Positions 27,301-40,168 of a stretch of DNA of 64,000 nt are shown in pieces. The notes under the pieces are model-generated. The model made no database searches and had not been told where the DNA came from. It saw only the letters and a list, made by a program, of their open reading frames with translations. A program made the position numbers and the translations under genes. Source of the DNA: Archegozetes longisetosus (lineage: Eukaryota > Arthropoda > Arachnida > Sarcoptiformes > Trhypochthoniidae); the NCBI GenBank assembly GCA_018873245.2, contig JAEMBT020000009.1, positions 17,577,794-17,641,793 on the forward strand. The letters run 5' to 3'. Position 1 is the first letter of the stretch. The number at the start of each line of letters is the position of its first letter.

Positions 27301-29410
27301 AGATAGTGAGTATACAACATTTCTCTATTGAAAAAAAAATTACTTTCAATTTTTTGAAGATAGACTGATCCTTGGATTTAATTTTCGTATAACAGACACA
27401 TTTCACGGATCATATGTAAACTCTAACCCTAAATGATCTGGTATATATTATTAAGAATCAAATAGAATTATATTCATATAAGCTAGAAAATTAAAGATAA
27501 AATAATCAACTGAAAATAATTTGATATACAAATGATTTAAACGTTGGTGGAAAATACTAAATCGAAACTTCAGGAATTGTCCAGAGGGAGAGATAGAATG
27601 ATTGAATTGGAAACTTTCAATGAATCTTAAACATCTGAAGCAGTAAAAAGATTTGAGATGTTTAAATCTTTATTTACACGACACTGAATGTTACAAAAAG
27701 CACATGTCTTAACGAGAATAGACATCTTGGGTACCGTTTGATAGAAGAATATTTTTTATTTCAGCATTTACTGAAATCAAACCAATTCTTTGCTCTCTAT
27801 ATATAGCTTTTACGAGAGAGACTTAAATTATTGCCTGAATTTCCTTATCCTGGCTATCATGAAAGTGAGTACAAAAGTGAGTGTACCTTCTTTATGTATA
27901 ATCAAGAAAAGTGAACTCGAGAGATATCTAATTCGCCTGAGGATCAGAGTTCATCTGAAAATTTCCGATTCAGTGAATTCTGTTGCCAAGTTCATTGTTT
28001 GACCTAATCAATGAGTTTTACTAATCTTGATCTGGGCTTCATTTAAATTGACCACTGCTGATGAACGAATTTCAAGTTTCAGTCAGAATAGTGGATTAGG
28101 TTAGGCGAGGAGTTCAGCTATGTTTCAGTTAACAGATAGATACAACTAATTTAATGTAACTATCGGACTAATCGAATTTAGATTCTTAAAATTAACTCAA
28201 CGGATTTAGTTTGAATGATGATAAACTGTTTTAATATTTTGATCTAGCTTCAACAATCCAATATTTATTCGACTCATTAGGAACGCGTACACTCGATAAT
28301 GAAGTCAAATATTCTACATTTGTTTACTTTGCGATGAATGCCATAAGAGCTGCTTTTAATCAGATAGGAAAAATGAATGATTTCCAACCAAGTATAGGCT
28401 CAAATTGAAAAAGTTATACTTGAGTCGATGTTAGAACATTTATATTCAACATGAAACAAAAGGACAGCTATTTTTAGATAAGGTATCAAATTATTGTAGT
28501 TTCTTTTCATACTATAATTTCTCAATACAGAAGTCTAGATAAATACAAAAAATCATTACTCTAAGCTGAATCTAATTGGCAAAATTCACAATTATTGCTA
28601 CTATTATTGTATTTTTCTTTTATATCCTAATCAATTTATTTCTATGTTTAGTCTTAGTTCGGTTTTACGAAACCCAAAAAATGAAACGACTCGAAATTAA
28701 TTTAACTAATCACTTGAAATGAGCACAAAGTAGATAAGAATGCGAACAAGCATCTAATGACTAAAAATCTTCTAGAAAGGCTTTTAGGAAATATTTGTCT
28801 ATCTTAGAGTCTATTAGAGACTTAAAGAGTGAATTATGCACTCATCATATTCATATTACAGTTCTTTAACACATGTACAACATTAGTTAATCATTAGATA
28901 AGACTATCAGTTGCGAGTGTCTAAGACATTCAATTAATGACTTGTTTCTACATTTCCATATATATTGTGAATTTTCTACATAAGAAACTATATCTTATGA
29001 ACATTACACTACATTCTCAAAACATAATGGAATGCATGGGGTTTGAGGCTTCAATTGAAATTAGTTCTTTTAATGAGTTTCACTCCAATAATCATTAACA
29101 TAATGCATTGAACCACTTTTCAAGAACATTTCTGCCATCTAAATAACAATTAGTCTTATTATGAATTATGATGATACAGTAGTTAGTTATAAGAATAAGA
29201 TCAGTTAACTGAATCTGAATCTGAATCTATTCAGTGAGAAAACTAGCGCTTTCATCGTAATAAATCATTTCATTTAAGATTTGTCATTTTAAAGATATTA
29301 TCACTGAATATATTGTAACTCAAATATTAAATTAACTCAAGCAATAATTTGACTTATAATAGTCAACTGAATGTCGATATAGATCAGACTGGTTTGATAA
29401 AAGTTAACTA

Positions 29411-29482
29411 ATACTAAATGTACTAGATACTAAATGTACTAGGTACTAAGTGTACTAGGTACTAAGTGTACTAGGTACTGAG
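29411..29482. repeat. 16-bp minisatellite, about 4.5 copies
   Basis: Unit RTACTAARTGTACTAG repeated head to tail. Each unit carries the palindrome-like word GTAC. Confidence 0.9.
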
Positions 29483-30647
29483 TTCGTATGATCGCAGGTT
29501 CTCTTATACCTACAAAGCCTATTGTTGTATACATTCATCTGCAATATAACGAAGAACAAGACAGCACTGAAGCGAAATTGCTTACAAACGCATAGTTCTT
29601 TTGTTATGATTTACATTAAACTATTTTTAAGTACTATTATTAGCAGAAAATGGATAGAAATATTTCTATTATTTTCTCTCTGATACTTCAGTTGAACTAC
29701 ATTTGAATCCATATTTGAGCGTAGATAATAGAGAAGTTGAAAGGTTTGTCTTTGTTGTGAGTTTTCAATGTTGATGCCAAACAAATGCTATAATCCAAAA
29801 GTATTATATGAACTTAAGTCAGTAGCTGATAGTATGCTTAAAAATAAAATGTAGTAAAGATGAATTTTTGGATGGAATTAACTAAATTTAGTGAGCATAT
29901 AAAACATAAAAATGAAAATATACATAAAAAATTTATTTCAAACATTAACGGCTTATGAAATGCTTTTTTGGTCCAATTTATAAAATACGCAATAAAAGTG
30001 ATTTGTTGTTTGTCACTTTGTTAACATAATCCCAAACTATTTTGTTTATAATTCTTAAAATCTCCAGTAAAGCGTTGTTATATCTTCTAAAGAATGCTTA
30101 GTTTTATTCATTATTATAATGAAGTTTCATATTCATAAGTAAATCAAAGTTTTGTCTGAATGATTCAAGTTTGAAATTAAGGCACTACTTTTAATATTTA
30201 TCTACCACTATATTCTTAAAAGCGTATCTGTCATAAAAATTTATTACGTATTTGACCCAAAATAAACTTTTGTTTTCTGATAGTATTTTTCAATTTAATG
30301 ATCTTTAGAGGGAAGATAAGAGTAAGGCTAAAGATGAGCAATAAATTATAGTTTTATATAAAGTTTTTGAAACTCTAAAATAATTGGAATACATAATTTT
30401 AAATCCAAACCTATTTGACATCAAATTCTGAGTTCAATTGTGACTGAAAATTATATTCAGATTATTCAAGCGAGTAGTATGTTGTTGTCATATTCAAATG
30501 GATTTCTTAGTATTTAAGCATCTATTGTGCGTATAATCAAATATATTTTCTGTTCAATTTATTAGTTATCTTTTAGCGAATTAACTGAACTGGAAGTTAA
30601 GAGCACTTTATTAAACGCAGAAACTATTTTTTAGCTGTAGTTTAAAG

Positions 30648-30966
30648 CAGTGGTCAGTAGTCTATTGGGTTTGGCGGGTCAGATACAGTGTCTAGGCACT
30701 TATAGGGTCAAATAATCAGACAAATGATATGCAATAGATGAATACAAGAAGGAATTGATGAATAATATCGCTAAAGCAGAGACTGGCATTGGTACACATG
30801 TATTGATCCCATAAGGATACCTTAAGGCCTATATTTGGTAGGTAATTTTCTCAATCAATGCAAAATTTAGATATTTTCTCTATGGATATGCTTATTAGAT
30901 ATATTTCGATAAACCTCATCAAGCTAAATAAAATCAATGATCTGATGCGCGGACCGCCAATTGCTG
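30648..30966. mobile_element. Short hAT-like element remnant, 319 bp
   Basis: The left end is CAGTGGTCAGTAGTC and the right end reads, on the opposite strand, CAGCAATTGGCGGTCC. Both start with CAG, as hAT inverted ends usually do. Flanking 8-mers are GTTTAAAG (30640-30647) and ATTCAAAG (30967-30974), 6 of 8 identical, which fits a decayed 8-bp hAT target-site duplication. The interior has no transposase frame. Terminal identity is poor, so this is a degraded non-autonomous copy at best. Confidence 0.5.
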
Positions 30967-31953
30967 ATTCAAAGTAACTCAATTAAGTGAAGTTTGATGT
31001 TTTGACAAATACTTAAACTAAGTTTCAAATTTAAATGCATATTTTATCTAATTAACTTGCATAGTACTCTTTATTAATTAAATTATGTCCACTACTCCTA
31101 CAACTTTCGGAATAATAACTTTAATTAGTACTAAAAATAGTGAAAATTTATTCCTATTCATACTAATACTTGAAAGTTCTATTCTATTTTAAATGAGCTT
31201 AACTTTTTAAGCATTAGATTTTGTTTTTTAATTACATGAACAGAGCTTTGCTCAGATGAAAGACTGATTTAGAATATTTTCAACAGAATTTTCCAAATTA
31301 ATGAGTACTCAATACAAAAGCAGAGTTAAGCTGAAGAGAGTTTCTCAACTAATCTAGAATACTCAACTTAAACTTTATACCTATTGCAAAATTCCGTTTG
31401 ATAAGACATGTGATTTAATTATAGAAATGGTTGTATGTTATGTTCGTTCCTATTTCAAATGATCGATTTATTTATTTCGCAATCTTTTACATTGCTATAT
31501 TATTTACATAAAATAATTCTGTCCTTAAGTAAAATAAATTCTTGTTTTTCTCTTTATAGCCTTAGTCTACATATGTGTTGAAAGAAGAATTTAGTAGATT
31601 TTTCTGTTGAGATTACTTTTCTGATATATTTATGCAAAAGATATATGACATTTTCTTAATGTTTCTCTCATGCATAAAATTGAATATTAAATTCATACTA
31701 AATGTTTATGAATATAAACTTTCTGTATAAATCTTCTATCACATAATCTAAAAGTACCAAGCTGATTTACTTTTGTAAAGGCTCCATCACATTTACGGCT
31801 GATTCTCATATTTCTTCATGAGAAACGTTCAATTTCATATTAAATTAAGTAATATATTAAATCAGTAAATACTGAACAATTTTCAGAGAGTAGACGGATA
31901 AACATAATATTATTATTTATTTTACTGTAATACATTATTTTAACTGATTCAAA

Positions 31954-32088
31954 ATGGACAGCCAAAGGCCAATAAAAAAATTCGGAAAAATTGTAAGAAA
32001 TTTGATTGATGGAGTTTCTAAAAGGGATGTGAATCTGAATTTTCGACTAGTTTATTTTTATTCAAATGTATTGATGAGCATATACAGG
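31954..32088 (+). pseudogene. Candidate orphan first exon, weakly like the start of the gustatory-receptor-like gene
   Basis: The ATG is in a good context (CAAAATGG) and the frame runs 45 codons to a strong donor, CAG/GTATGT. The start MDSQRPIKKFGKIVRNL can be laid beside MESRPRRKFKTTVKLLN, the start of the protein at 42834, sharing about eight residues. No convincing second exon follows. An acceptor at 32731 in the right phase would add only 17 codons before a stop. A mobile-element-like insert begins at 32134. It may be a fragment of a duplicated receptor gene or a chance frame. Confidence 0.25.
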
Positions 32089-32133
32089 TATGTACACACG
32101 GGTATACTCTGTTTAAGATCAGGATATATAATT

Positions 32134-32620
32134 AGGGTGACCTCATGACAGGACAAAAATATCAAAGGGGGGACCCTTACATTTTTAAAAAAGAAAATGC
32201 CACTTCTATTAGTCATTACAAATATTTACGTGTCAAACAATACATTCTAATATTAAAACATTGAAAATTAATAGTCATGGTTGACTTCAAAGGTATAGTT
32301 TTGTTAGAGATGGCATCTTTTAAAAGTTATTCAAAACTAAGAAATGCTAGTTTATATCAGCTATAAGTCAAGGCAGAAAAGATTAATTCTATAACACTTG
32401 GTTTTAAACCACAGGCGTTCAAAACATTAAACTGGATTTCTTAAGTCCTTATCATTTGTAAAATAAATTCAATGTTTGAATACCTAAAAAATACTTTTCT
32501 AAACACATTTTTCAAAATGAAAGTTGAAAAACGGGACAACTAATTATCCCGTCGAGAATTTTTGGTCTGACGGGATTTCTGTCTTTAATCTTTAAAAAAA
32601 ATGGGACGGGTGGTCATCCT
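32134..32620. mobile_element. Non-autonomous element with AGGGTGACC ends, 487 bp
   Basis: The left end reads AGGGTGACCTCATGACAGG and the right end, on the opposite strand, AGGATGACCACCCGTCCC. The first nine bases agree except one. The right end also has internal GGGAC/GTCCC words (CGGGACAACTAATTATCCCG). No coding frame is visible. Similar GGGTGACC-type ends occur on DNA transposons, perhaps hAT, but the flanks (ATATAATT and ATATATAA) are too AT-rich to prove a duplication. Confidence 0.5.
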
Positions 32621-32948
32621 ATATATAACAGAAGTATTAAGTAAATTAATTTATTAAAATGGTCTAATTGGCTCAGTTTCTTTACTCTTTTGAGCTATTT
32701 TATAATTTTTAATTACAACTTAAGGTTTTAGCGAACTTTATTCACTATTAAAGCAACAGAATTTAAGTTATTCTTTCGGATAGACTAACGTATAAACCTT
32801 CAGGTCCTTGGAGTACAAGCTCCGCTATATTTTATGAGTTTGGCACCTGAGGCAGCAGTAATTTTATGAAACTACTTGACTAAAGATCAAATTAAAGGCT
32901 TGACAAAATTAAAGGCTAATACAATTGAACCTTGTTTTTGGAGAGCTG

Positions 32949-33051
32949 CCTTAGCGAATAGACCTTCTACTATGCATTAAAAATACTTTCTTTATTGAAT
33001 CCAATATAGGGGAGTACTTTTAATACATAGTAGAAGACCTATCCGCTAAGG
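32949..33051. repeat. 103-bp hairpin element with 39-bp arms
   Basis: Arms 32949-32987 and 33013-33051 are near-perfect reverse complements (CCTTAGCGAATAGACCTTCT... against ...AGAAGACCTATCCGCTAAGG), about five mismatches, with a 25-base loop. It is compact enough to be a MITE, or could fold as an RNA hairpin if transcribed. No poly(T) tract or promoter was seen beside it. Confidence 0.75.
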
Positions 33052-33156
33052 TTTTTCTTCAGAAACTGTATTCAATTTGAAACCTAACTAAAACTAATCT
33101 ACTTATTAAAACAATTTTGGGCTCATACTCTAATTCATTCTCTTTTTTTGTTGTTT

Positions 33157-33157
<1 letters not shown>

Positions 33158-33187
<30 letters not shown>
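33158..33187. repeat. (GA)n microsatellite
   Basis: About 15 GA units. Confidence 0.95.
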
Positions 33188-33190
<3 letters not shown>

Positions 33191-36100
33191 AATTGCCCTA
33201 AGATAATGGAATTATTATTACTCAACTGAGTGAATACATGAAAATAATTGGTAAATTATTTCATTGATGATCAGAAACTAGTAATCAATGAAGATTAAAA
33301 CAGAACGATGTGTCTGAGAGACTAATTAAGTAGGTGTTGCGGTCATAGATTATTAGAGTAATGAACAGTAATGCTCTTCAGACCACTATTAAGAATACTA
33401 TTGTGCTAATGAATGATGAAAGTCTATACTAATGAACTGACATATTCATTCACAGTGATTGTGACCATATTTCATCGTTGATTATATATATTGATCTACT
33501 TAGAAGGTAGTGCTAAATATCGAAACAATCGAATAATAAATTAGTCTAATGAGTGATATCACTGGAAGATAGAACTAAATATGCAAATGTTAATAGTTAT
33601 TAAAGTCAAATCTATGTTATTTTAGTGCTTTGGTACTCTGTTTATTTCATGTTGTAAAACAATTATATCAAAAGTCATTTCGGGTTTGATATAAAAACAA
33701 AAATAGCAGAAATAATTAAACATTTAGCTTGCGTGTGCAATTTGGATGATAGCGTTTCTCACATATATGTTGATACGATATAAGACAAACTTGATTCCAA
33801 GCATATTATCTCATCGATAACATGAAGTACTACTTATACGAGCAAAAAATATTATTTGTCATAACCTTTTCTCCAAGATTACACTCGAAACACATTAGAA
33901 GCGATTCGGGGATAATAAAAACGTTAGTCTAACAAAATGGTTACTCCTCTCAAGCCATTACTTCTCCGTTTTGGATGATGTAGTGGTAAAACTGACAAAA
34001 ATGTTTCGCATATAGTCTGACAATTGTATTCTGAAAATATGAACCGCTTACAAATTACTGTATATGCTTCAGGATCAGGCCTGAGAGAACTCATTTCTAA
34101 TATCTGTAACTTATTTGTGAATATTTATTATTCCACAATGATCCATCTTCTTTTAGGAGAAACACTTTTATTTGACTTGTATTGTGTGAAAAAACATATT
34201 CATCCTTTGTGTGACCATAGAAAACATGTTTTTGTTGAACTTTTGTATGCATAAAATAAGCTTAGAGTTTACTTCTATCAATTTATCTTAGTATTACTAC
34301 TTTATTTCAATTAATTTAAATACTCTAAAATTATTAATATTTCTCCACAAGATATAGTTCTTATCACAACTTCGGTTGAAAATTCAAGATACCAATAAAT
34401 ATGATATAAATATTTATGAGAGAAATCAATTCTTAGAATCTTTAGAATAGGATTCAAATTATTCAATCAAGCTTGATTCATAACTTTCTTAAATTGAAGT
34501 TTGAGATCAGAGATTAAAATCTGGTTTGATGAAACGATAGCTATCAGCTTCTGTCTGCAGTTAATGATTAAAAGGTTTTAAACTCAATTTCTATTTAAAG
34601 GCCAGTTGAGCTGTAGTTTATATTTATCTTGAACTTTCCAGAACTTGTTTTTCCCAATTCCATACATACGAAGTAATGGGAGTGTGTTAACCGATGGTAA
34701 TAACTGATAAAAATGCATATCTAATGAAGAAAATATACGAATGTAAAAAACTTATCATTTTCAAAGTCTTTATTTTATGTATTAGACATATATTATTGTG
34801 AGTCATATCAGTTAGTGATAATAATAGTTGAAACACATTCTTATTACTCCGTCTGAACAGCTTTCTGAACAATAATAACAGCAGACTTACATGTGTATTA
34901 ATTTGACTGATGTTTACAATGCAATTCAGTCAAATGTCACCTAAAGCAGAATTCGGAAAAACTCTATTAAGGAAATAGCTTGAGATAAAGTTCAAAGAAA
35001 TCTTATTTTCGACCGAAAATATTTTGCATTTAAATTTTTCAGGAATAAATTGAAGGTTTCTATGGTATGAGATCGTACTTTTAAAAGTCAAAGTCGGAGT
35101 TGGTAAGCCGTAAAAAATATAGTTTGAAGTCTAATATAATCTACGAAATTAAGTTTATTCCATGATCATGACAGTGAAGAATGTTATGAGTCAGGTATAT
35201 GCTATACGATAAATATTATGCGATCTCTAAGCATAATAATATGGAAATTTTCTAAAGAAAATAAAGATGATCTAGGCGAAATTGTTTACGTTGGATCTAG
35301 GTAAAATTATTTACACTGGATCTATTATATCATAATAAAATATGAGCACATGTGCAATAAACATGACTTGTTTCTATAAAAAGCTAATTTCAACAGTAGT
35401 AAAATCAATCTTATTTGAAAGATGATCACTGTTTTTTGATATAAAGATAGTAAACAATACTTATTTTCTGATAACAAAGCCCATGTTTTATAAGCTTAAT
35501 GAGAAGATTGTTTGCGTCCATATCAAATTCTGGTCTTAGTATCCGATCGTTAGGTATATTTCAAGAACTTTGCTAAAATATGATATATTTGAATGTCATA
35601 TGAGTAGGCTTCTCAAGGATATGTATGTTATTGTGAGTATTATACAAATTTATTTCATGAATAAATTTTTTATAGAAACTGATGGACTTATTCAGAAGTA
35701 GGAATTTATATAAAATCAATACCAACTCTAATGACTCTCGTCCATGGACCTCTGAACATGAGCGACACTTTCCCAAGGCTTCTTCATATGATACACTTGT
35801 TGTCAATTCAAGAGATCGCTCAAACACCAATCCAATGCATTCTTTCAGATCATGTTCACGTTCAGTTGATCGCTCATGGGCTCAATAAATGTTACTTCAG
35901 TTGGCTTGTTGTTTAACAAACAGAAGTTTATCGAAATGTACATAATACATTGAAACTATTGAATCATATTTTAAATCTTAAACTTATGTTTACATTAGCT
36001 TTAAGATTAAATTTCTTAAGGCTTAAAAACTTTGAAATTTAATATTGACTTGGCTGGCAATTTAATAAAACCTGATGGGTTCAATAAACTCAATGTCATA

Positions 36101-39100
36101 TTATTTGAAGTCAATGTGTTCAACAAATTAGTAAAACACTTTGAAAAGCAAATCTGATTGAGAATATTGACCTAAACTCATCAATAAAATATGAATTGCT
36201 TAAAGAATTTTCATCAATCTTGAAGTAAATGATGCAGAATAAAAACTGATCTCATATCAAGCTTTTTTATCCCATGTTAGTTCACATTGCTTGAAATTGA
36301 TCTCAGCTTCAAGAGAATTGATTGTAGAAAAACACTTATGTTCTTGAAACTGCTAAAACTTTCTATTATGTAACTTACAGAATAAAAATACTGTATTTTA
36401 AAAATAATATTTATACGCGTTATTCTAACAGATTTCCGGAACATTTCTTTCTATTTATATGAAATCTATAGAATGTCAATAAAAAGAAAAACTAACACAA
36501 AAACTGTCAGTATATAAAAATAGAAAGTTATAGCCTTTTGTTCTACAGTTAGTTGGCGTTGTCTATGCTTTGAATAATTAGAGATACTTTTGTTTAATAG
36601 CAGCTAAGGTCTATCGAAATTAGCTGCACGCGTCTCAGTCCAACCAATTGAGCACAAGCTTTGAAATGTATTTATTTTATTTACAAACTTTTATCTGAAT
36701 AAATAAAATTACATTTGGAACTACGCTAAAAGTTTGATCAAACAAGTTCTTTATTTGTTTAATAAAGTCAAACTGCAAGTAGCTCACAGAATCAGACTAT
36801 TTTTTTATATTATCCAATACACTACTTTTAGTTCTTTATTCATATTTAAAAACCTCTATTTAATGTAAGATCTGTGTTGTTTCATTGCGTACTAAATTTT
36901 GACATTATTGCACTTTATTTCGATTGAAACATTTATACATTTAATAAAAAATGTATGTGTTCTTTTTCTGCTTATTTACAAGTAATGGATAAGACTCTAG
37001 TCACTCACGCTCAACGGCAAGCGCGAGCATCGAGTGCGTAAATTTCTCTGTGTCCGAGTCTGTACAAATGAAATGGTTTCATTGAATTTCTCAAAAAACT
37101 ATATGTTCAGTATTTTCGTGGTTTTCTGTTCCATCTACACCACTCAGATAATTATGCATAACTTTATTTTTCTCACTCTGTGATGACCTCATTTCAGAAG
37201 AATTTTGCTATTTTCGAAATTTTTAATTTGAACTCAAATAGGAAATTCACCATACTAAACACCCATTAGTCTAAGTTTTAGCACGAGCCCGAGTTAGGAG
37301 CTAGAAAATTTGCCTGAGCGCAAGTCTAAGCCCCAGATCTGTCTGCCACTATTTATTTGAACAAAACTGTGCGTATTACATTTGCCTCCTTAAAAGGTAC
37401 TTTCGTGCCGAACACCCATATTATGGTGTACAGCATTACTCTTGATTTTTAAATAACAGAATCAAAAATAGCTATTGAATCTCTTGCTATTGTACTAATT
37501 AAGAGTATTAAAGCAAAGGTCTCATTGAAAAAATCGAGCATTTAATCATGAAATGCAAAGAATGCTAGTTGACGCCCAAAAATTCATGCCATAGAATGCA
37601 TGAGGTTAAATATTTTTTGTTCCCTAAATTATCAGAATTAAACAAAAACTTAACTTAGACACTGGAAAAGTGCAAAAATTGTAATTTTGACAAGCTTTAA
37701 TCGAAACATAACTGATTATATTCTCAATATTCTATTTCAGTCCAATAAAAAAGAATTTTTTGGAAAATATCTTACGAATATTCAGCTTTTATTCATAGCT
37801 AAGCTTTGAAGAGTAAGTTTTGTACATTCAATTGGTTATAAGTTATGAGTCGTGGCTTTTAGGTCAGGACTCAAGTGTAAAATTTCAATTAATAATGAGT
37901 ATAGAGTAAAATTGATAAAATCACTTTAAATTTGACTGAACTAATTATTATTATTATGTAATAAATTATAAGTTGAATTAAAAGCTATTTATTCTGAGAA
38001 CAGATATTAAATATTGTTTCATATCATGCGCTCGTGAAGAGTTGAAATCATAAATAAAGTAGTTTTAATTAATATAAAAACAATAATAATGACAAAGTTA
38101 TCAAAATTCATTTTTATAACTTATTTCGTAAGTTCAAACGCTATTATTTTGCCTCTAGTCAACTTCTCATTATCTTAATGTTTAAATTTAATTGAGAACT
38201 AATACTTTTAAACTTATTAATTTTCAAATACTGTTTTTAATTACGACAACTTTCAATTACAATATCGTTCAGAAGTAAACAAAAGTAGCGTAATTAACAA
38301 AAATATCGTTTATTTGCCAAAGACTAAGAGTTTGAAAACAATTAATGTCAAATAATTAAGTGAACATAGCATACAGCATATTGCGAAAGCTGAAATACAC
38401 GTTGATTTTATTGAATAATTCTCGAACTATGGTGTAAGTCTCACTAGTTAATTTCACGACTTGTTAACTGAGAACTAAATCTGTTCAACTTTTAAATATT
38501 AGTTCAGATTAAAACAAATTAAATATAAAATTACTAAATGCCAAGTACTTAATTTCTTATAGAATTAATCTATTTTAGCATGACATTTTAAGTATTTTAC
38601 ACTCTGTAAATTCTTACTTTATATAAGTCTTTAAATTCAAGTGCTTTATGTGTAATGTGACAGTTGTTATATTAAATATAATGCAACAAATGTAAAACAG
38701 ATTATTCTATACTGAATTAAATATTTGGTAATTTATATTTGATTTCTTTTGACCTCAACAAACATTCAAAGTTGAATGAACTTAATTCTTAGTTAACAAG
38801 TAGTGAAGTTTGCTAGTTAGAAATGTTAACACATTCGTCCATTAATTAATAATTAGTGCTGCCTCTGTTGCTTTGATCACTTCTTTCAGTCATCTGGGGA
38901 TATTTTCGATCAACTTATTGATATATTTTTGTTCGATCTTTTCTCGACTCTTCATGTAAGCTTTTCTAATCAAGACGTTCGCTTTTCGTAAACTTCTATT
39001 ATTTGAATATTTTTTCAATAAATTCAGTTCAAATCAGTATATTTCAATTCAAATATGTTTTGTTTGGTTGTTTTTCCTTTTACCTTAATTTGAAATTATT

Positions 39101-40084
39101 GCGAAACAACTTTTTTCTCTATTTCATTCAGTCGAAAACTATTACTGACTTATTCAGAACTACGAGAAAATAGCCAAAAGCTTTTGGCGGTTTATAGCTT
39201 TGTCGAAAGTGTGCCTCAGTTTCATATCTTCATACTATTCAGATCCGCAGTAAATCCCCATTATTTGAGATGAAATGGCTCAAACCAAGTAATCGTTAAG
39301 TTACACTCAGTCGATGACCAGACACTGCATTATTTACTCTCATTTCCATATTTATGAGCGTAGTGTATATATCAGCTCATTTTATAGGATAACGAGTGCC
39401 AAATATAAAATTTCAGTCAAATCTCTTTAAAAATTCTTTTGTTTAGTAATCTTTGGTTAAAAAAGTTATGATTGAGTTGATGAGGAAGAATCAAGTTTCG
39501 AACCTTTTATAGATAACACTCATCGATAATGAGGAACGACAATAAAGGTAATGCTTTGTAACGGTAGTAATCCTCACATCACTTGTACTGTCATCACGTA
39601 TTTAATCCCCTGAAACGGTCTCCTCATTTGAACACTTCTATGGAAATAATGTCATAACTGATAAGATGAATCAAATTGAGCTTTAGTATATCTAACGTTT
39701 GTTTATTAGTTAAGGTAGTTAATAAAGAATCATTTCACCTTACTTAATTACAAAGCAAGACTAAACTTTCGAGTTGAGAATCCGTCATGAATAGAACAAT
39801 TTTAATAAGAAATCTTTCTAAAATTTATCTTTTAAGGAACAGACACACATCTAGTGATCAAAATTGACACTATTTTCAATAAGATATAAGAGAATCAAAT
39901 GAATGTTACGATGTATACTGAATTTGGAATAATTTTGAATTTTATTGAAAATGAAAAGTAAGAATTGCTGTAATTAGTCTCAACAATCACTGAACACTTG
40001 ACAATCAGCTTAATATTTACACATTTGAAAAATGCGTTGAAAAGGGTTGATACAAAATAAAATTTGTTGAAAATGATTCAATTA
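33188..40084. other. AT-rich intergenic region
   Basis: No well-supported gene in about 7 kb. Contains one weak terminal-exon candidate (35676-35888) and a 25-bp direct repeat (TGGATCTAGGTAAAATTRTTTAC-like) near 35265-35330. A GC-richer patch at 37000-37345 has GAGCGCGAGC/CACGAGCCCGAG words similar to those at 2660-3040. Confidence 0.5.
35676..35888 (+). CDS. Candidate terminal exon of an unidentified gene (weak)
   Basis: After an acceptor-like TTTTTTATAG the + strand stays open in one frame for 70 codons to TAA, and an AATAAA overlaps the stop (35884-35889). The product would be hydrophilic and rich in Ser, Arg and Asn, ending FRSCSRSVDRSWAQ. It has no domain I recognise and would resemble a cytoplasmic tail. 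The overlapping + frame and the - strand are also open over much of it, so coding is not secure. No upstream exon was found within several kb. Confidence 0.25.
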   Translation, partial: KLMDLFRSRNLYKINTNSNDSRPWTSEHERHFPKASSYDTLVVNSRDRSNTNPMHSFRSCSRSVDRSWAQ

Positions 40085-40168
40085 CAGTCTGACCCGGCTA
40101 TTGGCAACTCGGTTATAGGCAACTTATGTTCTACGCACCGACCAGTTGTCTATAACCGGGTCAGACTG
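40085..40168. mobile_element. 84-bp TA-flanked mini-transposon (Tc1/mariner/pogo-type ends)
   Basis: Begins CAGTCTGACCCGGCTATTGG and ends CTATAACCGGGTCAGACTG. The outer 13 bases (CAGTCTGACCCGG) are perfect inverted repeats, with imperfect pairing for another 13 or so. It is bounded by TA on both sides (40083-40084, 40169-40170), the target duplication used by Tc1/mariner-superfamily elements. It has no coding capacity and is short even for a MITE. A relative sits in the gene at 42834. Confidence 0.85.

Larger units (their letters stand above)
9677..30647. other. Gene-poor AT-rich intergenic region
   Basis: About 21 kb without a gene I can support. It holds microsatellites, several 16-21 bp minisatellites and short TTAGG-type arrays, listed separately. 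Small open frames inside it (for example 11819-12025, 17532-17816, 18912-19184, 27790-28002) have no recognisable domain and no convincing splice partners. A long-intron gene with small exons could be missed here. Confidence 0.5.
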
